Assembly (NCBI GenBank): GCA_963768775.1
Contig: CAVYIY010000006.1
Span: 372,001 to 436,000, forward strand
From: FEN-33 sp963768775
GTDB taxonomy: Archaea; Thermoplasmatota; Thermoplasmata; Methanomassiliicoccales; UBA472
DNA length: 64,000 bases
Direction of reading: 5' to 3'
Shown here: positions 46,376-56,052 of the stretch, in pieces
Numbering within the stretch: position 1 is the stretch's first letter
Layout: each line of letters begins with the position of its first letter
Notes under the pieces: model-generated
What the model was told of the DNA's origin: nothing
Seen by the model: only the letters and a program-made list of their open reading frames with translations
Databases searched by the model: none
Program-made: the position numbers and the translations under genes

Positions 46376-46717
46376 TTGCGCGAGCGAGCGGTATTCGAAG
46401 CGGGCATCAAGCTCGGCACCATCTATCACCAGTTCGTGGGAACGCCGCTGTGCGCAGCGAACGTGGACATCCTGGAGCGGGCGATCGAGGACGGGGTCAG
46501 GGTTCAGCCCTTCGTGAAGGAGGTCGACGTGCACATCGACCGCTCCACCCTGCGCAAGAAGAAGCGCGACGAGTTCGATTACCAGACACTGCACGGGAAC
46601 ATGCTCAAGGTCAAGCTGAAGATCCAGATGGAGAACGTCACCGTGCAGGCGGAGATGCGGTTCATCGACGAGCTCCGCTATCCGCTCATGTTCGTCAGCG
46701 AGATAACCGAGTCCTGA
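46376..46717 (+). CDS. mptD: Archaeal dihydroneopterin aldolase (MptD)
   Basis: MptD cleaves dihydroneopterin to hydroxymethyl-dihydropterin in methanopterin or folate synthesis, and is unrelated to bacterial FolB. The whole 113-residue protein follows the family: LRERAVFEAGIKLGTIYHQF, GTPLCAANVDILERAIEDGV and MRFIDELRYPLMFVSEI. The written start is TTG; the frame is open upstream as far as a TGA that overlaps the end of the oxidoreductase gene, so the two may be translationally coupled. Its presence supports a pterin C1 carrier in the organism. Confidence 0.88.
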   Translation: MRERAVFEAGIKLGTIYHQFVGTPLCAANVDILERAIEDGVRVQPFVKEVDVHIDRSTLRKKKRDEFDYQTLHGNMLKVKLKIQMENVTVQAEMRFIDELRYPLMFVSEITES

Positions 46718-46923
46718 GTGCTGAGGCGACGCATCCTCCGTTTCGCAAGGTCGGCGAGCGAATCGGTTACGAATCAGTTTTTTCAGCGCGGCAATGGCCC
46801 GGGAATCGCCTGGGGACCGCCTGGAGCGGAGCAAGTTAGTTAAACATGAAAAACAATATCGGAAGTCCATTAGCAAGGGAGAATAGTATTCTTGTCATTG
46901 GTTCGAATCATCGGTGAAATAGA

Positions 46924-47466
46924 ATGAACAACATCAAGATCGGCATCACTGGCTTGCCGGGAGCGGGCAAGACCCATGCCTTGATCAAGGTGATCGAGAT
47001 GTTGGAGGCGGAGGAGCTCACCGTCGGCGGCATGATCACCGAGCCGATCGTGGAGGACAATCACCGGGTCGGCTTCTCGATCATCGACTGGAAGACCAAG
47101 GAGAAGGCGGTGCTGGCCCATTTGGACATCCAAAGCAAGTTCATGGTCGGCCGGTTCGGGGTCGACCTCTCCGTGCTGGAGAACATCGGCGTCAACGCGC
47201 TCACCAAGGCCTGCGAGGAGTCCGACGTCATCGTCATCGACGAGGTGGGCAAGATGGAGGTCGAATCGGAGCGATTCGTGAACGCGGTGAAGTCGGCGTT
47301 GGACGTGGAGAAGCCGATGCTGCTGACCCTGCACAAGAAGTCACGCAACCCGCTGCTCCAGGACATCAGGAGGCGGGACGACGTGCGCATCCTCGAGGTC
47401 ACCCCGATCAACCGGAACCTGCTGCCCTACAAGATCATGAAGCTGATGAAGGGAGAGCTGTTGTGA
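46924..47466 (+). CDS. THEP1-type nucleoside-triphosphatase
   Basis: A P-loop NTPase of 180 residues: Walker A GLPGAGKTH near residue 10, Walker B VIVIDEVGKME near 100, and LLTLHKKSRNPLLQDIRRR as the family C-terminus. THEP1 proteins hydrolyse several nucleoside triphosphates and are common in archaea; their cellular role is unsettled. The end overlaps the GTG start of trm1 by four bases, which points to translational coupling and perhaps a tRNA-related role. Confidence 0.92.
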   Translation: MNNIKIGITGLPGAGKTHALIKVIEMLEAEELTVGGMITEPIVEDNHRVGFSIIDWKTKEKAVLAHLDIQSKFMVGRFGVDLSVLENIGVNALTKACEESDVIVIDEVGKMEVESERFVNAVKSALDVEKPMLLTLHKKSRNPLLQDIRRRDDVRILEVTPINRNLLPYKIMKLMKGELL

Positions 47467-48566
47467 TAGCTCCGCCCGGTGCTGTCCAACTAAAGGAAGG
47501 CGCAACCACTCTTCTCGTGCCAGAGGTGCATTCGGTCAAGGGACCGGGCAAGCGCATCGGCCGGGTGTTCTACAACCAGCAGATGGCCTTCAACCGGGAC
47601 ATTTCGGTCCTGTTCTTCCAGGCGGCCTGCATGGACTGCGGGAACGCTTTCGACGCCATGTCGGCCACGGGCGCGCGCGGCATCCGCATCCTCAACGAAA
47701 GCGGGACCAAGGCGCAGTTCGTGATGAACGACAAGGACGCCGAGGCGGTACGCTTCATCCAGGCGAACATCGAACTGAACGGTCTGGAGGGGGCATGCGC
47801 CAGCAACGACGATCTGCGCAGCCACCTGGCCAAGCATGTCTACGACTACGTGGACCTGGACCCGTTCGGGACGCCCGCTCCATTCGTGCAGGCGGTGTTC
47901 CAGGGGTGCAAGAGGAACGCCATCGTGGCGATCACCGCGACCGACACGGCGCCGCTGGCCGGGACGCATGCCAAGAAGTGCGTGCGCCGCTACATGGCGA
48001 AGCCGCTGCGCTGCGTGTTCGGCCACGAGGTCGGACTGCGCATCCTCATCGGGTACCTGGCCAGGGAGGCGGCGAAGCTGGACAAGGGCATCGAGCCGCT
48101 GCTCAGCTTCTACGCGGACCATTACTTCCGCATCTACCTGAGGCTGAGGGAGAATGCCGCTGCCGCGGACCATTCCCTGGCCCAGCTGGGTTATCTGACC
48201 TTCGACCGGGAGACGCTCGTTCGCGAGGTGAGCCATGAATTCAGCCCGAATGCGGCCGGTCCGCTCTGGACCTCGCCCCTGACCGAACGGACCCTGTTGG
48301 ACAACATGACAAAATTCGATTCGCTGCAGCAGCCGGCGCGCTGCGCCAAGTACCTCAACACCTGGAGGCAGGAACTCGACGTGCCCTACTTCTACGAGAA
48401 CAACGAGCTCTCCTCCTTCCTGCATAGCTCCCCGCCGGTATTGGAGCGGCTGCTCGACCGCGTCCGGCAGAACGGGAAGGCCTCGCGCACCCACTTCTCC
48501 CCGAGCGGTTTCAAGACCGACCTGCCCCTGAAGGAGCTCCTCGCCCTCTATCCAGAGGTAAGCTGA
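47463..48566 (+). CDS. trm1: tRNA (guanine(26)-N2)-dimethyltransferase
   Basis: Trm1 dimethylates G26 of many tRNAs with S-adenosylmethionine. The class I methyltransferase fold shows GRVFYNQQMAFNRDISVLFF, DAMSATGARGIRILNE as the SAM loop, VMNDKDAEAVRFIQAN, and the catalytic DLDPFGTPAPF. The C-terminal domain includes SRTHFSPSGFKTDLPL with the usual tail. At 367 residues with a GTG start it is complete. Its start overlaps the THEP1 gene. Confidence 0.95.
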   Translation: MIAPPGAVQLKEGATTLLVPEVHSVKGPGKRIGRVFYNQQMAFNRDISVLFFQAACMDCGNAFDAMSATGARGIRILNESGTKAQFVMNDKDAEAVRFIQANIELNGLEGACASNDDLRSHLAKHVYDYVDLDPFGTPAPFVQAVFQGCKRNAIVAITATDTAPLAGTHAKKCVRRYMAKPLRCVFGHEVGLRILIGYLAREAAKLDKGIEPLLSFYADHYFRIYLRLRENAAAADHSLAQLGYLTFDRETLVREVSHEFSPNAAGPLWTSPLTERTLLDNMTKFDSLQQPARCAKYLNTWRQELDVPYFYENNELSSFLHSSPPVLERLLDRVRQNGKASRTHFSPSGFKTDLPLKELLALYPEVS

Positions 48567-48613
48567 ACCAAACAGTTTATCTAGGCGCTGGCGGATGCAA
48601 AGCCGGTGAAGGG

Positions 48614-49909
48614 TTGACCACTGTTGCTGTCATGGGCACGCAATGGGGCGATGAGGGGAAGGGGAAGATCACTGATTTTGTGGCGGAGGACGCGGATCTG
48701 GTGGTCCGATTCCAAGGCGGCGCGAACGCCGGCCATACTATCGAGATCGGGAAGGAGGTTTTCGCTTTGCACCTGCTGCCCTCGGGCATCCTGAGGCCGG
48801 GGGTGATCAACGTCATCGGCAACGGCATGGTGCTCGACCCGGAGGCGCTGGAGCAGGAGGTCAAGAAGGTCGAATCGACCGGCCGCAGCATCGAGGGGCT
48901 GCGCATCTCCGACCGAGCCAACATCGTGATGAGATGGCATCGCCTGATCGACGGGGCGGAGGAGAAGCAGCGCGGCGCCAAGGGGGTCGGCACTACGGGA
49001 CGCGGAATCGGACCCTGCTACTCGGACAAGATCGGCCGCAGCGGTATCCGGGTCTGCGACCTCCTGGACGAGCAGGCGCTGAGGGAGAGGGTCGATCTCA
49101 TCTACCCGTTCAAGGAGAGGCTGCTCTCCGCGCTCAAGGGCGAACCATTGCCTCCGAAGGAGGAGATGATCCGTTCGCTGCTATCGTTCGGCGAGCGCTT
49201 CCGAGAACATATCTGCGATACATCGGTGCTGGTCAACGACGCGGTCAAGCAGGGCAAGCGCGTCCTCTTCGAGGGGGCGCAGGGGACCATGCTGGACATC
49301 GACCATGGCACCTATCCTTACGTCACTTCTTCCAATTGCATCGCCGGCGGCATCTGCACCGGGGTCGGCATCGGCCCGCAGGCGATCAACGAGGTCATCG
49401 GCATCACGAAGGCTTACACCACCCGCGTGGGTGCCGGACCGTTCCCCACCGAGCTCAAGGACGAGCTGGGCAAATACCTGATGACCAAGGGGGGCGAGTA
49501 TGGGGCGACGACGGGGCGGGCCAGGCGATGCGGCTGGCTGGACCTGGTCGTGGTCAGGCACTCGTTGCGCTTGAACGGTATCACCTCGCTCGCAGTGACC
49601 AAGCTGGACGTACTGAACGGAATGAGGTCCATCAAGGTCGCCACCGCCTACGAGATCGACGGCAAGAAGGTTACGAACTTCCCCGCGAGCATCAGCCAGC
49701 TGTCACGCGCCAAGCCGGTCTATGAGGAATTGAAAGGCTGGCCGGACTGGGGCGAAGGGCAATCGGCGGATGTGGCGAAGCGGGGCTATCAGGCGCTGCC
49801 CTCTGGCATGCGCGACTACCTCGACTTCATCTCCCAGAATGTCGGCGTCCCGGTGAGCATCATCGGCATCGGCAAGGAGCGACGCGAGACCATCGACCTG
49901 CGCCATTGA
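48614..49909 (+). CDS. purA: Adenylosuccinate synthetase
   Basis: PurA joins IMP and aspartate with GTP hydrolysis in AMP synthesis. MGTQWGDEGKGKITDFVAED is the P-loop and catalytic aspartate; GGANAGHTI, GVGTTGRGIGPCYSDK, EGAQGTMLDIDHGTYPYVTS and TGRARRCGWLDLVV complete the signature. The start is TTG, giving 431 residues. Some archaea have a shorter version; this one is of normal length. It is tail to tail with the UbiD-family decarboxylase gene. Confidence 0.96.
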   Translation: MTTVAVMGTQWGDEGKGKITDFVAEDADLVVRFQGGANAGHTIEIGKEVFALHLLPSGILRPGVINVIGNGMVLDPEALEQEVKKVESTGRSIEGLRISDRANIVMRWHRLIDGAEEKQRGAKGVGTTGRGIGPCYSDKIGRSGIRVCDLLDEQALRERVDLIYPFKERLLSALKGEPLPPKEEMIRSLLSFGERFREHICDTSVLVNDAVKQGKRVLFEGAQGTMLDIDHGTYPYVTSSNCIAGGICTGVGIGPQAINEVIGITKAYTTRVGAGPFPTELKDELGKYLMTKGGEYGATTGRARRCGWLDLVVVRHSLRLNGITSLAVTKLDVLNGMRSIKVATAYEIDGKKVTNFPASISQLSRAKPVYEELKGWPDWGEGQSADVAKRGYQALPSGMRDYLDFISQNVGVPVSIIGIGKERRETIDLRH

Positions 49910-49924
49910 GCTCTATCGCAAGGG

Positions 49925-51190
49925 TCAGGGAAGCTCGGCCCGATCGAAGCCAGTCTCGCCCAGGGGCTTGGTGGCATCGATGCCGACCTTGGAAGTGGTG
50001 CCGGAAGCGCTCGGGTCCAATGACGAACCGGCGGCATTGTTCACCACCAGCAGTCCTCGACCGCCCTGGAAGCGCGTCGCCACGGCCCATTCCACCTGTC
50101 GGTCATCGTTGATATCGATGTCCGCGTCCACCACCGTCACCATCTTCATCGACGGATGACCGGTGAATGCGGCCATGATGGCATTCATGCCATCTCCCTC
50201 CTTGTTCTTGGTTATCGAGACGACGCCGTGAAGCCAGCAGCAGCCGCCTTCGGTGAGGCGAACGCCGTGGACCCGGGGGACGGCTTGGCCGACGGTCCGG
50301 AATATCATCGGCTCCCGGGGCAGCCCCATCAGCAGATAGTGCTCCAGCCCACCCGGCAGAACGATGTGGAATATCGGGTCGCGGCGCATGTAGACCCGGT
50401 CGACCTTGAACACTGGCTGGCGGCGCACATCGTCGTAGGTGCCGGTGATATCGACGAACGGACCCTCATCCACGAGTTCCTGGGTGAGCCTTCCCTCGAT
50501 GACGAATTCGGAATGCGCTGGAACATGGATGCCGCTCTTCAGCTTTGCCACCTCGAGCGACGATCCGCTGCACTCGAAACGCAAGGCTGATGCGATCTCC
50601 AGCTCGTCCTTGCCGTAATCGGTGGATGTCGCGGCGGCGAGAAGCACCTCGGGCATGACGCCGACGCAGAACGCGACGGGCAGATCCTTCCCCTTCGCCG
50701 AGGCCGTCTTCCACATGGTGTAGAGGTGCCTCGGCACCAGGCGGATAGCGAAGCTGTCTTTGTCCGTCAGCATCAGGCGATGGAAAGAGAGGTTGCGCTT
50801 GCCTTCGAACTCGGCGACCGCCACCCCGGCCGTCAGATATCTCCCGCCGTCGCGGTGATAGAACTTGGGGATCGGCAGTAGCTTGAGGTCGTAGTCCTCA
50901 ACCACCCTGTCGCGGAACTCCGGGCTCTTGACCTCCACCGTCGGCCGGGGATGGTCGTTGGCAAGGAGCATCTTACCCAGCAGCTCCTCCTTCTCGATGC
51001 CCAGGGCGGAAGCGATCGAGGCTCGGGTGGAGAACAGGTTGCCCACCGCCTCGAAGCCATTCAGGTCGGCGAACTTGACCGGCCGGTCCTGGTTCTCGGC
51101 CAGGATGCGTGTGGCCTCATAATCGACGGATACCTTCTCCTTGACCGCGAGGGCATTGTTCGCGCTAGCCAAGAGGGCGCGCAGAGACAT
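49925..51190 (-). CDS. UbiD-family decarboxylase, probable anhydromevalonate phosphate decarboxylase
   Basis: A prenylated-FMN-dependent decarboxylase of 421 residues with the UbiD blocks LLPIPKFYHRDGGRYLTAG, FVDITGTYDDVRRQPVFKVDR, GLPREPMIFRTV and VVDADIDINDDRQVEWAVATR. In archaea with the modified mevalonate route this family removes CO2 from trans-anhydromevalonate 5-phosphate to give isopentenyl phosphate; the short form and the absence of aromatic-degradation genes nearby favour that role. A leftward TATA element (AGTTAATATATT, near 51211-51222) lies about 25 bases before the ATG. Confidence 0.83.
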   Translation of the reverse strand: MSLRALLASANNALAVKEKVSVDYEATRILAENQDRPVKFADLNGFEAVGNLFSTRASIASALGIEKEELLGKMLLANDHPRPTVEVKSPEFRDRVVEDYDLKLLPIPKFYHRDGGRYLTAGVAVAEFEGKRNLSFHRLMLTDKDSFAIRLVPRHLYTMWKTASAKGKDLPVAFCVGVMPEVLLAAATSTDYGKDELEIASALRFECSGSSLEVAKLKSGIHVPAHSEFVIEGRLTQELVDEGPFVDITGTYDDVRRQPVFKVDRVYMRRDPIFHIVLPGGLEHYLLMGLPREPMIFRTVGQAVPRVHGVRLTEGGCCWLHGVVSITKNKEGDGMNAIMAAFTGHPSMKMVTVVDADIDINDDRQVEWAVATRFQGGRGLLVVNNAAGSSLDPSASGTTSKVGIDATKPLGETGFDRAELP

Positions 51191-51416
51191 GACCGGATAT
51201 CTGGAATGGCAATATATTAACTATCTCAAGTCAGGGCCAGATGAGCCTCCACTCATCGGTTTGCCATGATTGGGACAACTATTTTCCAGAGTTGAAACAA
51301 CTGGGCAGAGTCTGCTGGATGATGAAGCCTTGAACCGCGATGCTCATCCTTGTCGGGATGTGTGAGGTTCGGGCTCCAATAAGATATGCTGAAACGATCC
51401 CCTTTCAATTGGCCTG

Positions 51417-52211
51417 TTAATTCTTCTTGATTATCTTGTATGGATACTTGCTATAGGTCAGTGATCTGCTCACTCTTTCTTCAAAAAATTCCAATTCACC
51501 GTCTTGTTTTGGATGACAAATGATCATTATCACAGATTGGAAATTCTCTAAATGGCGATGAATCTGACCGAAAGCCCTATGGAACTCAGATAACTTTGGC
51601 TCTATTGCTATCATGATTGGATATTTATCGTCCACAAGAACGTCGAAGGTTGAGTCGCCTTTTCTTATTGTGGTATGATGGCCTCTTGACCACAACCAAG
51701 GATTGAGGTCGTCTCTGTAACCGTCTTCGCTAATGTAATTACTCTTTGGCAACCATTCTTCAATGTCTCTTACGATTTCTTCAAAACTCGAATTAGTCCT
51801 GCTTGGGGGGCTCATAGCCTTACTTTCTTGTTTTGTAAGGAATCGCATGTCTGGTTCATTCTGAGCTTTCTTGATTAAATTGGGTAATTCTATTTGCTTC
51901 TTTGATTGATCATTTTCGAATTTTGGATCATCTCTATCAATAACTCTTGAACCAATTTTCTTCATCATTTGTTCCTTTGTGTCGCTGAAAAATGGCCAAT
52001 CTTGTTCTATTCCCTTTGCCATACAAATCCTCATCAACACTTCGCTTGAAAACAAGGAAAGAACTTCTTTGACAGACTTTCCTTCTGTGCCATTTAGCAC
52101 CTTTTCAAATATCTCAATTTTAGAGCCGGAGTGATCCAAATTCAAATTGTCAAGAACCTCTCTCAGGTCGCTTTCTGTTAGATATTCTTCAATCAGTTCC
52201 TGCAATTTCAT
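51417..52211 (-). CDS. Low-GC orphan protein with SAP-like N-terminus and nuclease-like C-terminus
   Basis: A 264-residue protein I do not recognise. The first 45 residues (LIEEYLTESDLREVLDNLNL, DHSGSKIEIFEKVL) look like a SAP-type DNA-binding helix pair. The middle is polar and serine-rich. The C-terminal half (FDVLVDDKYPIMIAIEPKLS, RHLENFQSVIMIICHP) has the D-(n)-ExK layout of a PD-(D/E)xK nuclease or restriction-like domain. GC content and codon use are clearly lower than in both neighbours, which suggests recent transfer. No methylase or other defence gene is beside it. Function is unknown. Confidence 0.6.
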   Translation of the reverse strand: MKLQELIEEYLTESDLREVLDNLNLDHSGSKIEIFEKVLNGTEGKSVKEVLSLFSSEVLMRICMAKGIEQDWPFFSDTKEQMMKKIGSRVIDRDDPKFENDQSKKQIELPNLIKKAQNEPDMRFLTKQESKAMSPPSRTNSSFEEIVRDIEEWLPKSNYISEDGYRDDLNPWLWSRGHHTTIRKGDSTFDVLVDDKYPIMIAIEPKLSEFHRAFGQIHRHLENFQSVIMIICHPKQDGELEFFEERVSRSLTYSKYPYKIIKKN

Positions 52212-52434
52212 TAAGAAAGCGATTAAGATGTTGCGGTCATAATTCTTTCGGCCAGATAATTAATCCTATGCTGCTTCTTGAACCTTGCCTCCATCTTCTT
52301 CAACATTGCCAACAAGTATGCGGTGAAGTTCGGGCTCTGAGCAATGGGCTAACACTTCACGTGCCAGCATTATTATTTGTGTAATGACCAGGCTAGCCTC
52401 AAACTATTTTATCGTGCCAATCAATGGCCGGGCG

Positions 52435-54126
52435 ATGTCCAACGAGGAAATCGAGAAGACCGTCAGGAAGTACGCGCTCCAGAACGCCGTGTTCTATGGC
52501 GGCAAGGCGAACCCCAAGGCCGTATCAGGCAAGGTGCTGGCCGAAGAGCCAGAACTGAGACCGAAGGCCAAGGAGATTATCCCGCTCATCAACGATATCG
52601 TCGAGAAAGTGAATCTGCTGCCGGTGGAGGAGCAACGCCGGTTACTTGAGGCTATCGACGCCTCGCTCACGAAGAGGGAGGTTAAGGAACGAGTGCACGG
52701 CCTGCCCGACCTGCCAGGAGCGGTCCAAGGCAAGGTAGTGATGCGCTTCGCGCCCGGCCCATCCGGCCCGCTTCACCTCGGTCACACTCGAGTCGCGATT
52801 ATCAACGACGAGTACTGCCGCCGCTACGACGGCACCTTCATCAACCGCATCGAAGACACCAACCCGGACAAGATCGACCCCGGTGCGTACCAGATGATCG
52901 AGGAGGACCTGAAATGGCTCGGTGTCAGGGTCGACAAGACAATCGTGCAGAGCGACCGGTTCGAGATCTATTACGACCTCGCTAGGCAACTGATCAATAT
53001 GGGCAAGGCCTACGTCTGCACCTGCCCGATGGAGAAATGGCGCAAGCTGAAGGAGGAGAGGATGCCTTGCCCCCACCGCGATCTCGATCCTGCGGTCCAT
53101 CTAGAGCTGTTCGAGAAGATGCTTGCGCGGGGATTCGAGGAGGAGAAGGCGGTAGTCGTTATCAAAACCGAGCTCAACCACCCCAACCCGGCGATCCGCG
53201 ATTACGTGGCGTTGCGCATCGTCACCTCAACGCCGCATCCTCGAACTGGAGACAAGTACTGCGTCTACCCGATGATGAACTTCAGCGTGGCCGTCGACGA
53301 CCACCTGCTCGGGCTCACCCATGTCATAAGGGGCAAGGACCACCTAAACAACACCCACCGCCAGGAGTACATCTTCCGCTACTTCGGCTGGAAGTCGCCC
53401 TGGTACCATCACTACGGCCTTGTCTCGATTCCGGAGACTATTCTGAAGACGTCCACCGTCTGCAAAGGCATCAAGGAAGGGGAATACTCGGGCTGGGACG
53501 ACGTGCGCCTGGGCACCATCCGGGCGATGGCCAAGAGGGGCATCCTGCCCGATGCTATCCGCGCCTACTGGATCGACTGCGGCATAAAGGACGTGGACGT
53601 GGAGTTCACCTGGGATTCGCTCTTCGCTTACAACCGCGACCTGGTGGAGAAGAACGCCGACCGGCTGTTCTTCGTTTGGGATCCAGTACCGATCGACATC
53701 TACGGCGTGGAGCGCCTGGAGTCCTACGCTCCCCTCCATCCAGAGTTCCCGGAGAGAGGGGTGCGCCGGCAGGTTATGGAAGGAGAGCCAATCCGGGTCT
53801 ACGTGGTCAAGGACGACCTGAACCTGCTGCTGGATCGGGGCAAGGTGCGCTTGAAGGACCTGTGCAACCTGGAGATGAGAGACGGCAGGGCGACCTACAT
53901 CGGCAACGACCTGGGCATCCTCAAGGAGAAGGTGCGCATCATCCACTGGGTGCCGGAGAACTCGACCCCGGGCGAGGTGCTCATGCCCGACGGCTGCACC
54001 AGGACGGGCCTGGTAGAACCGATCCACAAGAGCGAGGATGGCAAGCTAGTCCAGTTCGAACGGTTCGGCTTCGCGCGCATCGCTCAATCGTCTCCCAAGC
54101 TCATCGCTTACTACGCGCATCCTTGA
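52435..54126 (+). CDS. gltX: Glutamyl-tRNA synthetase (archaeal type)
   Basis: A class I synthetase of the archaeal/eukaryotic GluRS group, 563 residues from ATG at 52435. The N-terminal extension (MSNEEIEKTVRKYALQNAV) is typical of archaeal enzymes. The active-site motif is PSGPLHLGHTR, RIEDTNPDKI follows, VRGKDHLNNTHRQ-like and KTSTVCKGI represent the later signature, and the C-terminal beta-barrel anticodon domain is present. It charges tRNA-Glu and, in archaea, only that; tRNA-Gln then goes through GatDE. A longer frame starting at 52384 adds residues without similarity. Confidence 0.95.
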   Translation: MSNEEIEKTVRKYALQNAVFYGGKANPKAVSGKVLAEEPELRPKAKEIIPLINDIVEKVNLLPVEEQRRLLEAIDASLTKREVKERVHGLPDLPGAVQGKVVMRFAPGPSGPLHLGHTRVAIINDEYCRRYDGTFINRIEDTNPDKIDPGAYQMIEEDLKWLGVRVDKTIVQSDRFEIYYDLARQLINMGKAYVCTCPMEKWRKLKEERMPCPHRDLDPAVHLELFEKMLARGFEEEKAVVVIKTELNHPNPAIRDYVALRIVTSTPHPRTGDKYCVYPMMNFSVAVDDHLLGLTHVIRGKDHLNNTHRQEYIFRYFGWKSPWYHHYGLVSIPETILKTSTVCKGIKEGEYSGWDDVRLGTIRAMAKRGILPDAIRAYWIDCGIKDVDVEFTWDSLFAYNRDLVEKNADRLFFVWDPVPIDIYGVERLESYAPLHPEFPERGVRRQVMEGEPIRVYVVKDDLNLLLDRGKVRLKDLCNLEMRDGRATYIGNDLGILKEKVRIIHWVPENSTPGEVLMPDGCTRTGLVEPIHKSEDGKLVQFERFGFARIAQSSPKLIAYYAHP

Positions 54127-56041
54127 TCAATAGCCGAACGCACTCAGCACTAAATTGATCAGTCCGCCGAGCAGGAAGGCGAGGGAGATCGATGCCAAGG
54201 TCACCTTCAACGTGTCCTTCCAGCCGAACTCCTTGCGCATCACGGCGAAGGCGGAGAGGCAGGGCATGTATGTGGCCATTATCAGCGCGAAGATGAACAG
54301 CTGCTTCGGACTCATGACCGCGGCCAGGTTCGCGGTGCCGAAGAGCACCACCAGCAGCTGCATCGACATCTCCTTGCGCAGGATGCCGAATATCAGCGCG
54401 ACCAGGATCACCGCCGGCAGCCCGAGGAATGCCACGGTGAAGGGCGAGAAGGGATCGACGAGCTGGCCGAGGAGCCCGTAGCTCATCAGCAGCTCGAGCA
54501 CCAAGCTGCCGACCAGCAGCAGGGGGAACGCCACCACGAAGAAGTCCTTGGCGCGCGTCCCCGTCTTCCAGAGCACGTTCTTCCAGCGGGGCAGGGTCAG
54601 GTCCGGGATCTCGATCGCCAGGCTGGTCGGCTCGAACTTGAGCGCCCGATGCAGCAGCCTCCCCAGCATCACCAGGATGAGGAAGAGGATGACGTAGATG
54701 GCGATGGCGTACCCTATTCCAGCGAAGGTGCCCACTGTGCCCAGGATGACCGCGGTCTGCGCCGAGCAGGGCACGGCCATGACCGTGATTATCGTCAGGA
54801 TCAGACGCTCTCGCCTTGATTCCAGCACTCGGGTAGCCAGGATGGCCGGGACGTTGCAGCCCATGCCCACGATCATGGGGATGATGGCGCGGCCGTGCAG
54901 GCCGATGCGGTGCATCACCCCGTCGAGCAGGATGACCACCCGGGGAAGATAACCCGTGTCCTCCAGCACGCCGAGCATCAGATAGAACGTGACGATGTAG
55001 GGAATGACGATGGAGATGATCGCCTGCAGGCTCAGGTCCAGCCCTCTCGCCAGAGCCTCTCCGATCTGCCCTCCGATCGCTCCCTCCAGGCTGATGAAGA
55101 AGTCGCCCAGGAGCGCCTTGTAGCGCTCCGATCAGCACCGACTCCAAAGCACCGCCGACGAAGACGATGCCGAGCAGGAGCGCGGTCAAGACCCCGAAGA
55201 GGATCGGTATGCCGGTGATCGGCCGCAGCGTCAGGTCGGAGATGCGGTCGGAGCGGCTGCGCGGTGCGATCTTCTTGCTGATGACCTCATGCGCGATCCT
55301 CCCCGCCTCCCCGAACCGATCGCGGCTGATGTGGACCTCCACCTCTTCCGCATGGTCCGCCTTGAATATCCTTCGGGCGTGCTCCGTTCGCTGCTTCAGG
55401 TCTCCGGAGAACTTCTCCGTGAAGTAGCTGTTCCCTTCCAGCAGCTTGAGGAGCGCCCCTCGGGTGGCGAACCCTGATGCCTGGCTCGATGCCTCGTCGG
55501 ACATCTCCTCCAAAATCTCTTCGATGTGGCGGTCGTAGGGGACCTTGAAATCGGTGGCACGCGCCTTTCCTTCCACCAGGACGTCCACCAGGTCATCCAC
55601 GCCCTCGCCAGTGATGGCGACCATTGGCACGACCGGTATGCCAAGCAGCTGCTGCAATCGCTCGGCGTCGAGAGCGAAGCGCTTCCGCGCCACGTCCATG
55701 AAGTTCAGCGCCAGGACCACCTTGTAGCCCAGTTCCATTATCTGGAAGGCGAGGACCAGGCCCGATTCCAGCCGGGTGGCGTCCGTCACCACCACGACGC
55801 AATCCAGCTTCTTCTCGGCCAGAAGGCGAGTGGCGACCACCTCGTCCTCGGAGATGCCGGTGAGCGAATACGTGCCAGGCAGATCGTGGAAATTGAGCCT
55901 CACCCCGCCCTTGACCACGGAGCCCTCCTGGAATTCAACCGTCGTTCCGGGATAATTCGAGCTGATCGCGCCTATGCCAGTCAGCCGACTGAATAGCACT
56001 GACTTCCCCACGTTGGGCTGGCCGATGAGACCGATCTCCAT
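54127..56041 (-). CDS. feoB: Ferrous iron transporter FeoB (one frameshift)
   Basis: FeoB imports Fe2+. The N-terminal G domain has GLIGQPNVGKSVLFSRLTG, the G2 threonine in NYPGTTVEF, HDLPGTYSL and ALNFMDVA. The helical spacer and about eight membrane helices follow, with the two Gate motifs (GMGCNVPAILATR and the later one). One extra base near 55130, just after SVLI, shifts the frame; the transmembrane part then reads YKALLGDFFISLEGAIGG to the end. Corrected length is 637 residues. The start lies 12 bases beyond the stop of the DtxR-FeoA gene, so they form the feo operon with an iron-responsive operator upstream. Confidence 0.94.
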
Positions 56042-56052
56042 GGTGCCCCCGA

